From: Candidatus Falkowbacteria bacterium | Lineage (GTDB): Bacteria > Patescibacteriota > Patescibacteriia > Patescibacteriales > GWE2-39-37 | Direction of reading: 5' to 3' | Assembly: GCA_013336275.1 (NCBI GenBank) | Contig: JAAXUA010000006.1 | Location: 1 to 56,770 of the forward strand | DNA: 56,770 nt | Part shown: positions 42,850-52,221 of the stretch, piece after piece | Layout: each line of letters opens with the position of its first letter | Numbering within the stretch: position 1 is the stretch's first letter | Notes under the pieces: model-generated | The model's input: the letters and a program-made list of their open reading frames with translations, nothing else | Told to the model about the DNA's origin: nothing | Databases searched by the model: none | Position numbers and translations under genes: made by a program

Positions 42850-45800
42850 TTAGCCCTGCCGAAATTCGCAGATCTGGTAGAAGTCGCAATATTTGCAGAG
42901 CGGGCTCGGGCATGGCGGGAACTGGCCTTTTTGGATGTCGACGATGGTGTCGACGATCTTGGTCTGGATCTTTTCCAACTCCTCGGGCGTGCCCAAGAAT
43001 TCCTGCTCGGTGTTGTTGTCCAAATAGTGGAAGGCTAGGGATGAGACCTCGTCGCGGAAAAGTTCGACTGCCGCCAATTGATAGATTAGGAGCTGCTCCT
43101 TTTCTTCGAAGGTCAGCTTGTCCTTGGGGTTACCGGTTTTGTAGTCGATGATTTTCAGCTTGCCGCCGATGTTGTCGACGCGATCGATCTTGCCCCGGAC
43201 GGTGCAGGTCACGCCGTTAGCTTTGACCTTCAAGTTGAAGCCGGTCTCGGTATAGCGGTTATCTGGCCAATCATTTTTGTTCTGTTCATAGAACTCCTTG
43301 AGGATCGTCTCGCCTTTGGCGCGATATTCTTCTTTCTGCATCTTCGAAGCATACCAATCATCAATCCAGCTTTCGCGATAGAGTTCGTTGACCTCGTCCC
43401 AGGTGATGGTCGGATTCTCCTCGACCTTGGCGGCGCCGAACAGGTCGCCCTGGCCCAAGCCCCGGCGCTCGCGCACCAACTCGAAGAGCTTCTGCAAGGT
43501 GTTGTGCATGGTCGAGCCAAAGGAGAAGACGCCCTTGCCACGCATGGGGATGCGCAGAATGTGGGCGAAATAATATTGATACGGGCAGTTCTGGAAAGCG
43601 GCCAGCTGGGTGTAGGAAAAATAGTTAGGCGAACGGTAGGCCGCCGGCTTGGCGCCCTCAGCTGCCGGGACTTTTTCTTTTTTGACCTCGACGATGTCAT
43701 CATTGGGCATCTCTTTCAGATCCAAAAGACCGGCTTCCGGCAGGAAACGGGATGGCTTCTTTTTGCGCAGTCCGCCGTAATCCGGCGCCCAGGAAAAATA
43801 GACGCCGTCACGGGCGCGGGTGATGGCCACGTAAAACAGGCGGCGCTCCTCCTCGAGGTGGGTGTCGCCCTCGGGCACGATTTCCTTGACCAGAGCGCTC
43901 GGCACGGCAATGGCCTCGCGGCGTTCGATGGCCGGAAAGCGCTTGTCCACCATGCCGACGATGAAGACGTGCTTGAACTCAAGCCCCTTGGAGCCGTGGA
44001 CGGTCATGACTTTGACCGTCTCCGGACCGTACTCGAGGTCTGGGGTGATCGAGCCGGACTCGCCGGCCTCGAGTTCCATATTGAATTCTTCCAGGAACGA
44101 TTTGACGCTGCGGTCGTCCGAGTTAGCCTCGAAGGCCTGGACCCGCTTGGCGAACTGGTTCAAGTAGCCCAGCTGCTCGCGGGCCTGCTGCTCGGGCAAC
44201 TTGCTCAAATGGGCCAAATAGCCCGAATCGGTCAGGAAGGCGATGATGATCTCGGTCGCCCCCTTGTCGCGCACCATCTGCACGTGACTCGAGAGCAATG
44301 TCAGGACTTTGTAGATTTTCTTGTCGGTCTCGGCGCCCAAATGGAGCTGGCCGGACTGGCGCATCGTTTCGAAAAGCGACCAGCTCTTCTTGTAGGCGTG
44401 GAAATTCAGGTCCACGATTTCCTTGTGGCTGAAACCGAACATTGGCAAGTTGAGGATGCGATAGAGCGCCCGGCTCTCGTGGTAATCGTCGAGAAGCTTG
44501 AGATAGGAAATGATATCGAGGATGACCGGCTTGGTATAGAGTCCTCGTGAAGCCATGAAAAGATAGGGGATCTCCTGCTTGTCCAGGGCGGCGCAGAATT
44601 CCTTGGCCGTGTCGTTGGCACGGACCAGGACGGCGAAGTCGTTCCAGCCGAGCGTCTCGTCGTCGGCCTTGATGTCGACGATCTTCTGCAAAACCTGCTG
44701 GATCTCATTGTTCAGATCAGAGCCACGGATGACCTCGATCCGGCCCGCTCCATCATTCGAAGCCTTGAGCTGCTTCGAGAGGATGCACTGCGATTTGTCT
44801 TTGCCGTCGTTCAGCTGGCACTCGAGGCGGTTGGGGTTGTTCAATTTGATGAATTCGTAGGCCAGGTCGAGGATGTTCTGGCGGCTGCGATAGTTCTCGG
44901 TCAGCACCACCTGTTCGGCCTTGGGGTAGTCGCTGCGGAACTGGAGAATGTTGCTCATCGAGGCGCCGCGAAAGGCGTAAATCGACTGATCGTCATCGCC
45001 GACCACAATCAGGTTGTTCTTGGGAGCGGCCAAAAGTTTTACCAGCTCGTACTGGGCCCAGTTGGTGTCCTGAAACTCATCGACCAGGATATATTTGAAC
45101 TGCTGACGATATTGCTCGAGCAAGAGCGGCCGCTCTTTGAACAGCTTCAGGCAGTAATTGATGAGGTCGCCGAAGTCCAGGCAGCCGTTTTCCAAAAGCA
45201 GCTGCTGGTATGTATGATAGGCGTTTGCCACTTCGGAGAGGCGCGCCACTTCCTGTTCAATGATTTCGGGCGAGACCTCTTCGAGGTCCAGATCTTCGTA
45301 GAATCGCTTGAGTGCGCCATCAAGCTTGCCGGTCTTGCTTTTACTCTTCTTGGCCTTAGCCGGAGCTTTGCCGCCGAGCTTCTTGTCGAAATTCTGTTCC
45401 AGTTCCTCGACGTAGGCCAGATAATCGGCTGGGGCGATCTCCTCGTCCTTCAAACGGGAAAAATGCCTGACCAGCGCTTGGATGAACTTGGTCGGATTGC
45501 CAGCCGGACGATAGTATTTGAGATTCAAACGTGGCAGGTTCTTGTTAATCAGGATCCATTGCTCGAATTCGTTCAACAGCTTGAAGTCTGTCGGCAAGCC
45601 GATCTCGAGCCCATGCTGCTTGATGATCCGTTCGGCGAAGCCGTGGAAGGTATTGATCCACAAATCCAGATAGCCCATGGGCAGAAGCTTGTCGACCCGC
45701 TCTTCCATCTCGCCGGCCGCCTTCTCGGTGAAGGTCAGGGCCAGGATCTGGTCCGATTTGGCCCAGCCCTGCTCGATGATGTAGCCGATCTTCTGGGTTA

Positions 45801-45909
45801 GAAGGTGGGTCTTGCCCGTCCCGGCGCCAGCTACGATCAAAAGCGGCCCCTCCTTATGCAGGACGGCCTTGAGCTGCTCCGGATTCAATTGTTCCATCAG
45901 ATTAGACAT
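42850..45909 (-). CDS. UvrD-type helicase fused to RecB-like nuclease with Fe-S cysteines
   Basis: 1019 residues. SF1 helicase motifs: LNPEQLKAV, Walker A AGAGTGKT (about 27-34), LALTFTEKAAGEM, INTFHGFAER, VDEFQDTNWAQYE (about 275), GDDDQSIYAFRGA, VLTENYRSR, VMTVHGSKGLEF and VAITRARDG. The last about 250 residues are a PD-(D/E)xK domain (TVRGKIDRVD, LKIIDYKTG). It is flanked by cysteines NCPYQ (near 780) and C1005, C1008, C1014, the pattern of AddB/Cas4-type 4Fe-4S nucleases. It should process double-strand ends. It is the last gene of a seven-gene operon. Confidence 0.93.
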   Translation of the reverse strand: MSNLMEQLNPEQLKAVLHKEGPLLIVAGAGTGKTHLLTQKIGYIIEQGWAKSDQILALTFTEKAAGEMEERVDKLLPMGYLDLWINTFHGFAERIIKQHGLEIGLPTDFKLLNEFEQWILINKNLPRLNLKYYRPAGNPTKFIQALVRHFSRLKDEEIAPADYLAYVEELEQNFDKKLGGKAPAKAKKSKSKTGKLDGALKRFYEDLDLEEVSPEIIEQEVARLSEVANAYHTYQQLLLENGCLDFGDLINYCLKLFKERPLLLEQYRQQFKYILVDEFQDTNWAQYELVKLLAAPKNNLIVVGDDDQSIYAFRGASMSNILQFRSDYPKAEQVVLTENYRSRQNILDLAYEFIKLNNPNRLECQLNDGKDKSQCILSKQLKASNDGAGRIEVIRGSDLNNEIQQVLQKIVDIKADDETLGWNDFAVLVRANDTAKEFCAALDKQEIPYLFMASRGLYTKPVILDIISYLKLLDDYHESRALYRILNLPMFGFSHKEIVDLNFHAYKKSWSLFETMRQSGQLHLGAETDKKIYKVLTLLSSHVQMVRDKGATEIIIAFLTDSGYLAHLSKLPEQQAREQLGYLNQFAKRVQAFEANSDDRSVKSFLEEFNMELEAGESGSITPDLEYGPETVKVMTVHGSKGLEFKHVFIVGMVDKRFPAIERREAIAVPSALVKEIVPEGDTHLEEERRLFYVAITRARDGVYFSWAPDYGGLRKKKPSRFLPEAGLLDLKEMPNDDIVEVKKEKVPAAEGAKPAAYRSPNYFSYTQLAAFQNCPYQYYFAHILRIPMRGKGVFSFGSTMHNTLQKLFELVRERRGLGQGDLFGAAKVEENPTITWDEVNELYRESWIDDWYASKMQKEEYRAKGETILKEFYEQNKNDWPDNRYTETGFNLKVKANGVTCTVRGKIDRVDNIGGKLKIIDYKTGNPKDKLTFEEKEQLLIYQLAAVELFRDEVSSLAFHYLDNNTEQEFLGTPEELEKIQTKIVDTIVDIQKGQFPPCPSPLCKYCDFYQICEFRQG

Positions 45910-45911
45910 CT

Positions 45912-46613
45912 TTATTTGAGGCCGATGTAGGCGGCCATGGCTTCCAGCCTGGCCGGCTTGTCCCGGCGGTATGAGAAATATTTATTATCTTCGCAAAAGG
46001 TGCACTCCGGGCTGAGGCTGATGTTTTCCTCCCTGACCCCGGCGGCTGCTAACTGCTTCAAAATGACGGCCGACAGGTCGATATAGGTCTTGTCGTCCCT
46101 CGATTCCATACTATCACCAAAATCGGCAAACTGGCTAGCCACGTCCTCCTGGACTTCGAAATGGCATTTGCGGATGTGCGGACCGACCAGGACCATGATA
46201 TCCGCCGACTGCGAGCCGAACTCGGATCGCAGTCTGGCGACAGTTTCCCCGCCGATATTGCCGACGACGCCTTTCCAGCCGGCATGGGCCAAGCCCACGG
46301 CTTGGCGCTTCGGGTCATAAAAATAGAGCGGGGCGCAGTCGGCCACGGTCAGGGACAGGACCAAGCCTTTCCGGTCAGTAACCAGGGCGTCGGTTTCGGC
46401 AATCACCGGAACCAGGGCGTCCTTGATCGCGGCCACCCTGTTCGAATGCACCAATCCGGCCGAGACGATATTTTCCGGAGCTAGGCCGAGCTGGCCGAAA
46501 AAACGGCCGCGGTTCTCCCTGGCCTCTTCATCGCTGGTTTCCAACATTTTCATCCGGCCATCCCCTTTCCCAGAGATGCCCCAGACGATATTTTGCGACT
46601 CTTCTAATTTCAT
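45912..46613 (-). CDS. pgeF: Purine nucleoside phosphorylase / laccase-domain protein PgeF (YfiH)
   Basis: 233 residues. Family motifs: AGLVHSNRVAAI (His), ALVTDRKGLVLSLTVADCAPLYFYDP, VGLAHAGWKGVVGNIGGETV and VGPHIRKCHFEV. These are the His/Cys/His zinc ligands of the multi-copper-oxidase-like PgeF fold, which acts on purine nucleosides and removes a mis-made UDP-MurNAc-serine in some bacteria. CTFCEDNKYFSYRR near the end is typical. Start and stop are 2-13 bases from its neighbours in the operon. Confidence 0.93.
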   Translation of the reverse strand: MKLEESQNIVWGISGKGDGRMKMLETSDEEARENRGRFFGQLGLAPENIVSAGLVHSNRVAAIKDALVPVIAETDALVTDRKGLVLSLTVADCAPLYFYDPKRQAVGLAHAGWKGVVGNIGGETVARLRSEFGSQSADIMVLVGPHIRKCHFEVQEDVASQFADFGDSMESRDDKTYIDLSAVILKQLAAAGVREENISLSPECTFCEDNKYFSYRRDKPARLEAMAAYIGLK

Positions 46614-46626
46614 GGCTGATTCAAGC

Positions 46627-47250
46627 TTATGCCAGCGCCTCGGCCACCATCAGGCTATAGATTGATCTGATCCGGGCCAAGATCTCCTGGTCATCGTTCA
46701 AGGCTTTGGCCTGCTCGATTATTTTTGCGATGGATTCCCGGCCGATGCCGAAAACATCGAAAACCTTGCGATAATCATCTATCTTGCATGCCCGCTTATC
46801 CAGATATAATTCCCTGACCGCCTGATTGTATCGCATGATCTTGGCCAAGTCCTCGCCGTTAGGGTTGGCGGCGAAATCCAAGGCCGGCAGGCAGCCCTGC
46901 AGATTGAAACGCGGCATGTCGTCGATATCCTGGACCAATTTGAGCGCCGTGGAGAGGATCCAGTCATCACGGCCACCAGAGTCAAGAAAGGTCAGTTCTG
47001 GTAGAACGGTCCGTTTAACCTTGTCATATATCACGTCGCACAGGAAATGGCTCTGCCAGCCCTTCTTGAAATCGGTGTCAGCGAACGACGCCTCCAAAAC
47101 GCTTGGATTATGGGTCAGCTCGCGTTCGATTTTGGCAACATAGCGGCTGTCGGGGTAGACGGCGCCGCTCAGATACTGGGCCATGTCCTTGATTTCGTAC
47201 TTGCCGATAACATCCAGGGCAAATCTTATGTGTGTTGCCTCCAATGACAT
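46627..47250 (-). CDS. Zinc-dependent phospholipase C-like helical protein
   Basis: 207 residues, all helical. THIRFALDV near the N-terminus, SGAVYPDSRYVAKIERELTHN (about 28-48) and DFKKGWQSHFLCDVIYDK (about 60-77) resemble the His/Asp ligand spacing of the Zn_dep_PLPC (PF00882) family (PD..R...TH, F..G...H...D). No signal peptide is seen, so any activity would be cytoplasmic. It lies 1 base after the M16 peptidase stop and 13 bases before pgeF. Substrate unknown; the family is tentative. Confidence 0.55.
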   Translation of the reverse strand: MSLEATHIRFALDVIGKYEIKDMAQYLSGAVYPDSRYVAKIERELTHNPSVLEASFADTDFKKGWQSHFLCDVIYDKVKRTVLPELTFLDSGGRDDWILSTALKLVQDIDDMPRFNLQGCLPALDFAANPNGEDLAKIMRYNQAVRELYLDKRACKIDDYRKVFDVFGIGRESIAKIIEQAKALNDDQEILARIRSIYSLMVAEALA

Positions 47251-47251
47251 A

Positions 47252-48559
47252 TCAGAACTTCAATAATTTCTTGAACTCGGCCTCGTTCTTGTAGGGGCCG
47301 ATGATGGCCAAATTCAGCTTGTCGGCCACGAAGACGCTCTTGGCCACGCGCTTGATATCGGCGGCGGTCACCGCGTCGATCTTCTTGAAAAATTCTTCAG
47401 GAGAATAAAGCTTGGCACGCGAGACTTGCCCCGTGCGCTCCTGGGTCAGCTTCATCACCGCTTGGCGGGCATACCACTCGCCCAGGTCATCGGACGACTC
47501 CAAAGCCAACGGTATGCGGCCCTTGATCAAATCCTTGACGCGAGCCAGTTCCTTGGCCGGGACCGGGGTCTTCGCCATCTTGGCGTATTCGGCCAGAGTC
47601 ACTTTAATCACTTCTTTCATCGCCTCGACGCGAACGCCGCCCTGGGTAGTCAAATAGCCGCAATCGGTGTAGCTCTCGGCGCTGGTGCGGACATAGTAGG
47701 CCAAACCGCGCTTCTCGCGTATCTCGTTGAACAGGCGCGAACTCATCGAGCCGCCAAGGATTACCGCCATGACTTTCAGGATCGTCTCATCCGGATGGCC
47801 GTGCGGCAGGGCGTGAACGCCGAGCGAGAAGTGGGCCTGGTCGGTCTGTTTGAACTTTATCTTGAGCTGCGGCGCCTTCTGGCTGACGGCTACGGCCGCT
47901 TTTTCTTTGAAATTCTTCTCTTGATGCTTGGAGGCGAAAGCTTCGAAGGTTTTTTCGGCTTTCGCGGCGAACGATTTGCTGAAATTGCCGGCCAGACAGA
48001 CGATGGTGTTGTGCGGCTGGTACTGGGCCGAGAAATAGCGGACAATATCCTCGCGGGTCAGGGCCGAAACCGTCTCCTTGCTGCCCGAAGTCTCGCGTCC
48101 GGCCGGGGTGTCGCCGTAAAGGCACTCCTCGAGCACGTCTTCGATGCTCATCATCGGATTATCCTCGTACATATTGATCTCCTCGATGATGACGCCGCGC
48201 TCCTTGGCCATCTCGGCCGCATCGAACTTGGAATTCAAGAGCATCTCCGCGACCATAGCCAAAGCCGTCTCGGCCTTGGCGCTCGCGACTTTCATATAAT
48301 AACCGGTGAATTCCTTGCTGGTAAAAGCGTTCGATTCGCCGCCGATGGCATCGATCGCGCTCGATAGCGCCATGGGGTTCGGATACTTCTTGGTGCCCTT
48401 GAAGAAAAGATGTTCCAAAAAATGTGAGACGCCGCTCTCGCGCTTATCTTCGTATTTGGCGCCGGTGCCGATCAGGACCAGGACCGTCACGGTCTTAGCG
48501 CCCGGCATCGGCACGGTCAGGAACGATAGGTCGTTCCGATTCTTTTTCAATGTATGCAT
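47252..48559 (-). CDS. M16-family zinc peptidase (pitrilysin-like)
   Basis: 435 residues. The inverted zinc motif HFLEH (about 46-50) is followed by the downstream Glu in ERGVIIEEINMYEDNP (about 125). The second half has the inactive-lobe signature SSRLFNEIREKRGLAYYV (about 280). This is the 45-50 kDa one-chain form (YmxG/processing-peptidase type), expected to degrade small peptides in or outside the cell; no signal peptide is seen. I use ATG 48559 rather than an upstream GTG at 48583. Confidence 0.94.
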   Translation of the reverse strand: MHTLKKNRNDLSFLTVPMPGAKTVTVLVLIGTGAKYEDKRESGVSHFLEHLFFKGTKKYPNPMALSSAIDAIGGESNAFTSKEFTGYYMKVASAKAETALAMVAEMLLNSKFDAAEMAKERGVIIEEINMYEDNPMMSIEDVLEECLYGDTPAGRETSGSKETVSALTREDIVRYFSAQYQPHNTIVCLAGNFSKSFAAKAEKTFEAFASKHQEKNFKEKAAVAVSQKAPQLKIKFKQTDQAHFSLGVHALPHGHPDETILKVMAVILGGSMSSRLFNEIREKRGLAYYVRTSAESYTDCGYLTTQGGVRVEAMKEVIKVTLAEYAKMAKTPVPAKELARVKDLIKGRIPLALESSDDLGEWYARQAVMKLTQERTGQVSRAKLYSPEEFFKKIDAVTAADIKRVAKSVFVADKLNLAIIGPYKNEAEFKKLLKF

Positions 48560-48607
48560 ATGGTTTTTTCGCTTTATTATCACCTTACTATAGCCTAAAC
48601 GACACGA

Positions 48608-49978
48608 TTATTCAACCGTTTTCTTCGGCAAAGCGGCCAAGGAAACGATAGCCCAGAAGAGGAAGACGCCGAAATGCAGGCTCCACCACCAGTGGTCGAA
48701 CAGCATCATCGTGCCGATCGAAACCGTCGCCGCGGTGATTGACAGATCGAAGCGTCCGTAGTCTTCGATCAGCTTCCTGATCTTCAGCTGCTCCTTGGAG
48801 AGCTGAATGAATGGCGGCAACTGATCCTTGAAGACGAAGGTTCCGAGGATAAGAATAATCATCAATAAGCCAACCAACCCGAATTCGGACAACAGCAACA
48901 AAAAAGTATTGTGGACCGGCTGGTAGTACCAAGCCGGTTGGCTCGGCTCAGTTCGCTCAAGCGCTGGCACATAGTTGCCCAAACCAACTCCTGCCAACCA
49001 ATGTCCCTTGAGTAGAGCGGACGCCTGCCTATAGCTGCCCAGCCGTTCGCTCGTCGATTTGAGCTCAAGCCGGTCTTGTGCGGTGAAGCGGCTGGTTGCC
49101 AGGTCGCGAAATGGCACCATGAAGAAGGCGAAGATGGCCGCGATGACCGCTACGCCGACCAGCCAAGGTCGCAGCTCCCGCCAGCGCTTGAGCCAGACGG
49201 TTATCAACAAAGAGATGGCCGTACCCAAAAAGAGGCCGAGCCAAGCTCCGCGGCTGAAGCTGACGAACAGCCCGGCCGACAAGCTGGCGATGATCACATA
49301 AAGCAACAGGCGCAAGTTATCTTTTTCTTTACTATAATACCACTCGGCCAAGAGCCACAAAGCGAAAATCAAACCGACGGCCATAGCTCCTCCGAGAATG
49401 TTCGGGTGATCGAAGCTACCATAGGCCCGGAGCCAGCGCTCCGGCAGCTGGCCGAGCGGATACCGCTCAATTACCGAGGTGCCTGGTTCGGCGGCGATAT
49501 GCCGAGTCAGCCCGAGCCATTTATTCGCAAAAGTGCTCTGAGTCAGGAACTGCCAGACGGCCAGCCAAGCCGGCAGCACCAGCCCGGCGGCCAGCCAGAA
49601 AGCGGCTCTGGTTTTCTCGGCAAAAACCAAGGACAACCGCACCATGGCGATAGCCAAGGCCAAACGCAAGGCAACGAACTCGGCCAAGGCGCGATCAGGC
49701 GCTTGGGCGATCGAAAAAGCGAAATAAGCGCCGGCGCAAGCGGCAATGATGCCTTTGACACGGTCAGCCCGACGGCCAAACCCGCGCAAACGCCAGAAAT
49801 AGAGGCCGGCCAAAAGCAGCAAGGCTAAGGCGATGACATCGCTGCCATACAAGCTGTAATTAAGATACTCTGAGGTTCCGCCTTGGATAATCCCAGCATG
49901 AAAAATCCAGCGCGTCTGCCACGGCAATATGAATAAGAATAGGTATGAGCCGTATTCGATGATTTTTTTCAAAGTCAT
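48608..49978 (-). CDS. O-antigen ligase-like membrane protein (Wzy_C/WaaL family)
   Basis: 456 residues with about 11 membrane helices from residue 10 to 440. The central extracellular loop carries RHIAAEPGTSVIERYPLGQLPERWLRAYGSFDHPNILGGAMAVG, the conserved region of O-antigen ligase/polymerase proteins with the functional Arg and His (SFDHPN). It probably transfers or polymerises a surface glycan. With the adjacent nucleotidyltransferase-like gene and the LCP gene at 14723, it points to a decorated cell surface. Confidence 0.88.
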   Translation of the reverse strand: MTLKKIIEYGSYLFLFILPWQTRWIFHAGIIQGGTSEYLNYSLYGSDVIALALLLLAGLYFWRLRGFGRRADRVKGIIAACAGAYFAFSIAQAPDRALAEFVALRLALAIAMVRLSLVFAEKTRAAFWLAAGLVLPAWLAVWQFLTQSTFANKWLGLTRHIAAEPGTSVIERYPLGQLPERWLRAYGSFDHPNILGGAMAVGLIFALWLLAEWYYSKEKDNLRLLLYVIIASLSAGLFVSFSRGAWLGLFLGTAISLLITVWLKRWRELRPWLVGVAVIAAIFAFFMVPFRDLATSRFTAQDRLELKSTSERLGSYRQASALLKGHWLAGVGLGNYVPALERTEPSQPAWYYQPVHNTFLLLLSEFGLVGLLMIILILGTFVFKDQLPPFIQLSKEQLKIRKLIEDYGRFDLSITAATVSIGTMMLFDHWWWSLHFGVFLFWAIVSLAALPKKTVE

Positions 49979-49989
49979 ACTTATGGAAA

Positions 49990-50922
49990 TTATGAAATTC
50001 CTTGCAATTTTTCTGCCAATCTTCTGCGGTACTCTTCCCGCCGGTCATTGGCATGGAACTTCAGCACGCAGTCGTTGACCACCACCCGGGTGTCCTGATT
50101 AGCCAAACGCTTAAGTTCCGGCGACATCAGCCTGAGCTGGATCTTTCTGGCCAGTTTTTCGGACCAGCCGAAAAGCCGATCGAAGACAGCGGCCGCCAAG
50201 AGACCGATCCGACCGCCCACCCGGCGCCAACGGACCGTCGCTTTGGGCGACCATCGAGGCAGTTCCTGAGCGAGCCAAGAATTGGCTGCAATCAACTTAT
50301 CGTAGACGCTATCGTTATCGTAAATCGGGTACAACCCGGCCAGCCAATAGCGGAAATAGGGGTCGCCGCCCGGCAGCCTGAAACCTGAAAAGTCCAAGCC
50401 TTCTTCGCTGGCCCAAAAACTCAGGCAGATCTTATCTTGGTTGTTGCCCGCTTGCGGACGCCAGCCGAGAAATTTGGTAATCGTGGTCACCAGCAAGCGA
50501 CTTGCCCACAGCCGACCCTTGGCTGTCACGATCAAGAGGTCGATATCGCTTTCGCGGCGCAAGTTGTGGCCGCCGATCAGGTTGCCCACGGTAATCAGCT
50601 TGATCCAGGGCAGCCAGCGGAAAAGCCGGGCGGCCCGCAGGGCATACTTGAACTTTTCGGACGTGATGTTATAGCGCTCGTGCCGGATAGTTACCAGCTC
50701 CTCGCGCCCGGGCAAGAAATAAAACGCCTGCGCCTGCGCCAGCCGCTTCTCGGACACCAAGGCGTCTAGCTCCTGCAGTGTCTCGTCATATCCGGCAGCC
50801 AAGCCAAAGGCCGACTGCCAGACTTCACGGGCGGTCAAGGGATAATTGAACAAGTCAAAAAAAGCAATCGTCGCCATTACCGATTGCCTTGTCTGCTGTA
50901 TTGTCTCAGAGGTTGCCGTCAT
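49990..50922 (-). CDS. Nucleotidyltransferase-fold protein with N-terminal winged helix
   Basis: 310 residues. About 15-80 resembles a winged helix (IAFFDLFNYPLTAREVWQSAF, LVSEKRLAQAQAFYFLPGRE). About 105-135 has the nucleotidyltransferase signature NLIGGHNLRRESDIDLLIV, with D-x-D metal ligands. C-terminal helices and basic residues follow. Such proteins are seen repeatedly in this radiation, next to glycan genes, but the reaction is unknown. ATG 50922 follows the rmuC stop by 4 bases; a TTG at 50937 overlaps it. Confidence 0.7.
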   Translation of the reverse strand: MTATSETIQQTRQSVMATIAFFDLFNYPLTAREVWQSAFGLAAGYDETLQELDALVSEKRLAQAQAFYFLPGREELVTIRHERYNITSEKFKYALRAARLFRWLPWIKLITVGNLIGGHNLRRESDIDLLIVTAKGRLWASRLLVTTITKFLGWRPQAGNNQDKICLSFWASEEGLDFSGFRLPGGDPYFRYWLAGLYPIYDNDSVYDKLIAANSWLAQELPRWSPKATVRWRRVGGRIGLLAAAVFDRLFGWSEKLARKIQLRLMSPELKRLANQDTRVVVNDCVLKFHANDRREEYRRRLAEKLQGIS

Positions 50923-50926
50923 TGTC

Positions 50927-52045
50927 TTAGTCTTCAAGCTGAGGCCGATTCAAAGCCAGGGCCTCGATTTTCGATTCGCTGCCCGCGATCTTGATCACGT
51001 CCTTGTCGATCTTCTTGAACTCCTTATAAGCATTGTTGTAATGATTGACCGTGGTAGAGAGGCTGCCGCCGAGCTTCTTCAAAAAATCATCGTAGGACAG
51101 GATGTGCTTACCCAGCTTCTCGACATTGGCTTTGATTTCCTTGGCGCTCTCCTCGATCTGCATGGCGCGAAGGCCTTGCAGCACCGTCTGGAGGTAGGCC
51201 AGGAACGATGTCGGCGAGACGATGATGACGTGTTTGTCCTTGAAAGCGTAATCGATCAAGTCGCGAGTGTTGATCTGGGCCGCACCGACCTTGTTGATCA
51301 GCAAATCATAATAGATCGCTTCCGACGGAATGAACATGAAGGCGAAGTCCATCGTCTTCTCGGATGGCTTGACGTATTTAGAGGTCTCATCGATGCGGTT
51401 TTTCAAATCCTGCTTGAACAGTTTCTCAAATTTCTCACGGGTTTCGCTGTCAGTCGCGGTCAGGATGCGTTCATAATTCTCCAAAGAAAATTTCGAGTCG
51501 ACCGGAATGACCTTGTCCTTGACGAAGACGACCGCATCGACGATCGTGCCGTCCTTGAATGGGTATTGCATCTGGTACGAGTTGGGCGGCAAGACATTTT
51601 TCAAGGTCTCTTCAAGGAAATATTCGCCCAGGACGCCGCGTTGCTTCGGATTCTTCAAAATGTCCTGCAGATTCTGCAGCTGAGCCGAAAAGTTGACCAC
51701 TTGCTTGTTGGTCTCGTCGAGCTTGGTCAGTTTTTCCGTGACGTCGGATATCAGCTTGGCCGATTGGCCGGTGATTCCTTGGATAATTCTGGTGGTATGC
51801 CCGTACTGTTCCTGATGGGCCTGATGGGTCTCGGAGAGCTTCTGATCGAGTATCTGGCGCATCTCTTTCTGTTCTTCGCGCTGCTGGACTCGAAGCTCCT
51901 GATTCTCCCGGCGCAGCTGCTCGATCATCATGATCAGCTTTTCCGACTCGAGCGAACCTTCTTTCTTGCGCAAAAGCAGAAAAACAACCAGCCCTAGGCC
52001 GGCAATCAGTAATATTAGCAAAAAAATAATAAGAATATTGGTCAT
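50927..52045 (-). CDS. rmuC: RmuC-like DNA recombination protein
   Basis: 372 residues. An N-terminal membrane helix (about 3-24, ILIIFLLILLIAGLGLVVFLLL) is followed by a coiled coil (about 35-140), and then the RmuC nuclease-like domain: RGVLGEYFLEETLKNVLPPNSYQMQY, AVVFVKDKVIPVDSKFSLENYERI, DFAFMFIPSEAIYYDLL and DKHVIIVSPTSFLAYLQTV. RmuC limits recombination at inverted repeats in other bacteria. It is the first gene of a seven-gene minus-strand operon that also ends in a DNA-repair gene. Confidence 0.93.
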   Translation of the reverse strand: MTNILIIFLLILLIAGLGLVVFLLLRKKEGSLESEKLIMMIEQLRRENQELRVQQREEQKEMRQILDQKLSETHQAHQEQYGHTTRIIQGITGQSAKLISDVTEKLTKLDETNKQVVNFSAQLQNLQDILKNPKQRGVLGEYFLEETLKNVLPPNSYQMQYPFKDGTIVDAVVFVKDKVIPVDSKFSLENYERILTATDSETREKFEKLFKQDLKNRIDETSKYVKPSEKTMDFAFMFIPSEAIYYDLLINKVGAAQINTRDLIDYAFKDKHVIIVSPTSFLAYLQTVLQGLRAMQIEESAKEIKANVEKLGKHILSYDDFLKKLGGSLSTTVNHYNNAYKEFKKIDKDVIKIAGSESKIEALALNRPQLED

Positions 52046-52137
52046 AGTGTTTGTTTATAGCTTCAGTGTATCAGTCCTCGGGCCAATCTGCAACCTTCGG
52101 CGCTAGGGCCGAATATCCTATTTTTTTGCTATGGTTG

Positions 52138-52166
52138 TTGATTTTTCAGCCCGGCGATGCTAATAT
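52138..52166 (+). promoter_or_regulatory. Promoter of the HAD phosphatase operon
   Basis: TTGATT (52138-52143), 17 bases, TAATAT (52161-52166). It diverges from the rmuC operon. Confidence 0.5.
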
Positions 52167-52221
52167 GCGATGTGCTGTTTGAAAACCAAAAACGCAAAAA
52201 ACCATAGCCAAGGGAGGCCAA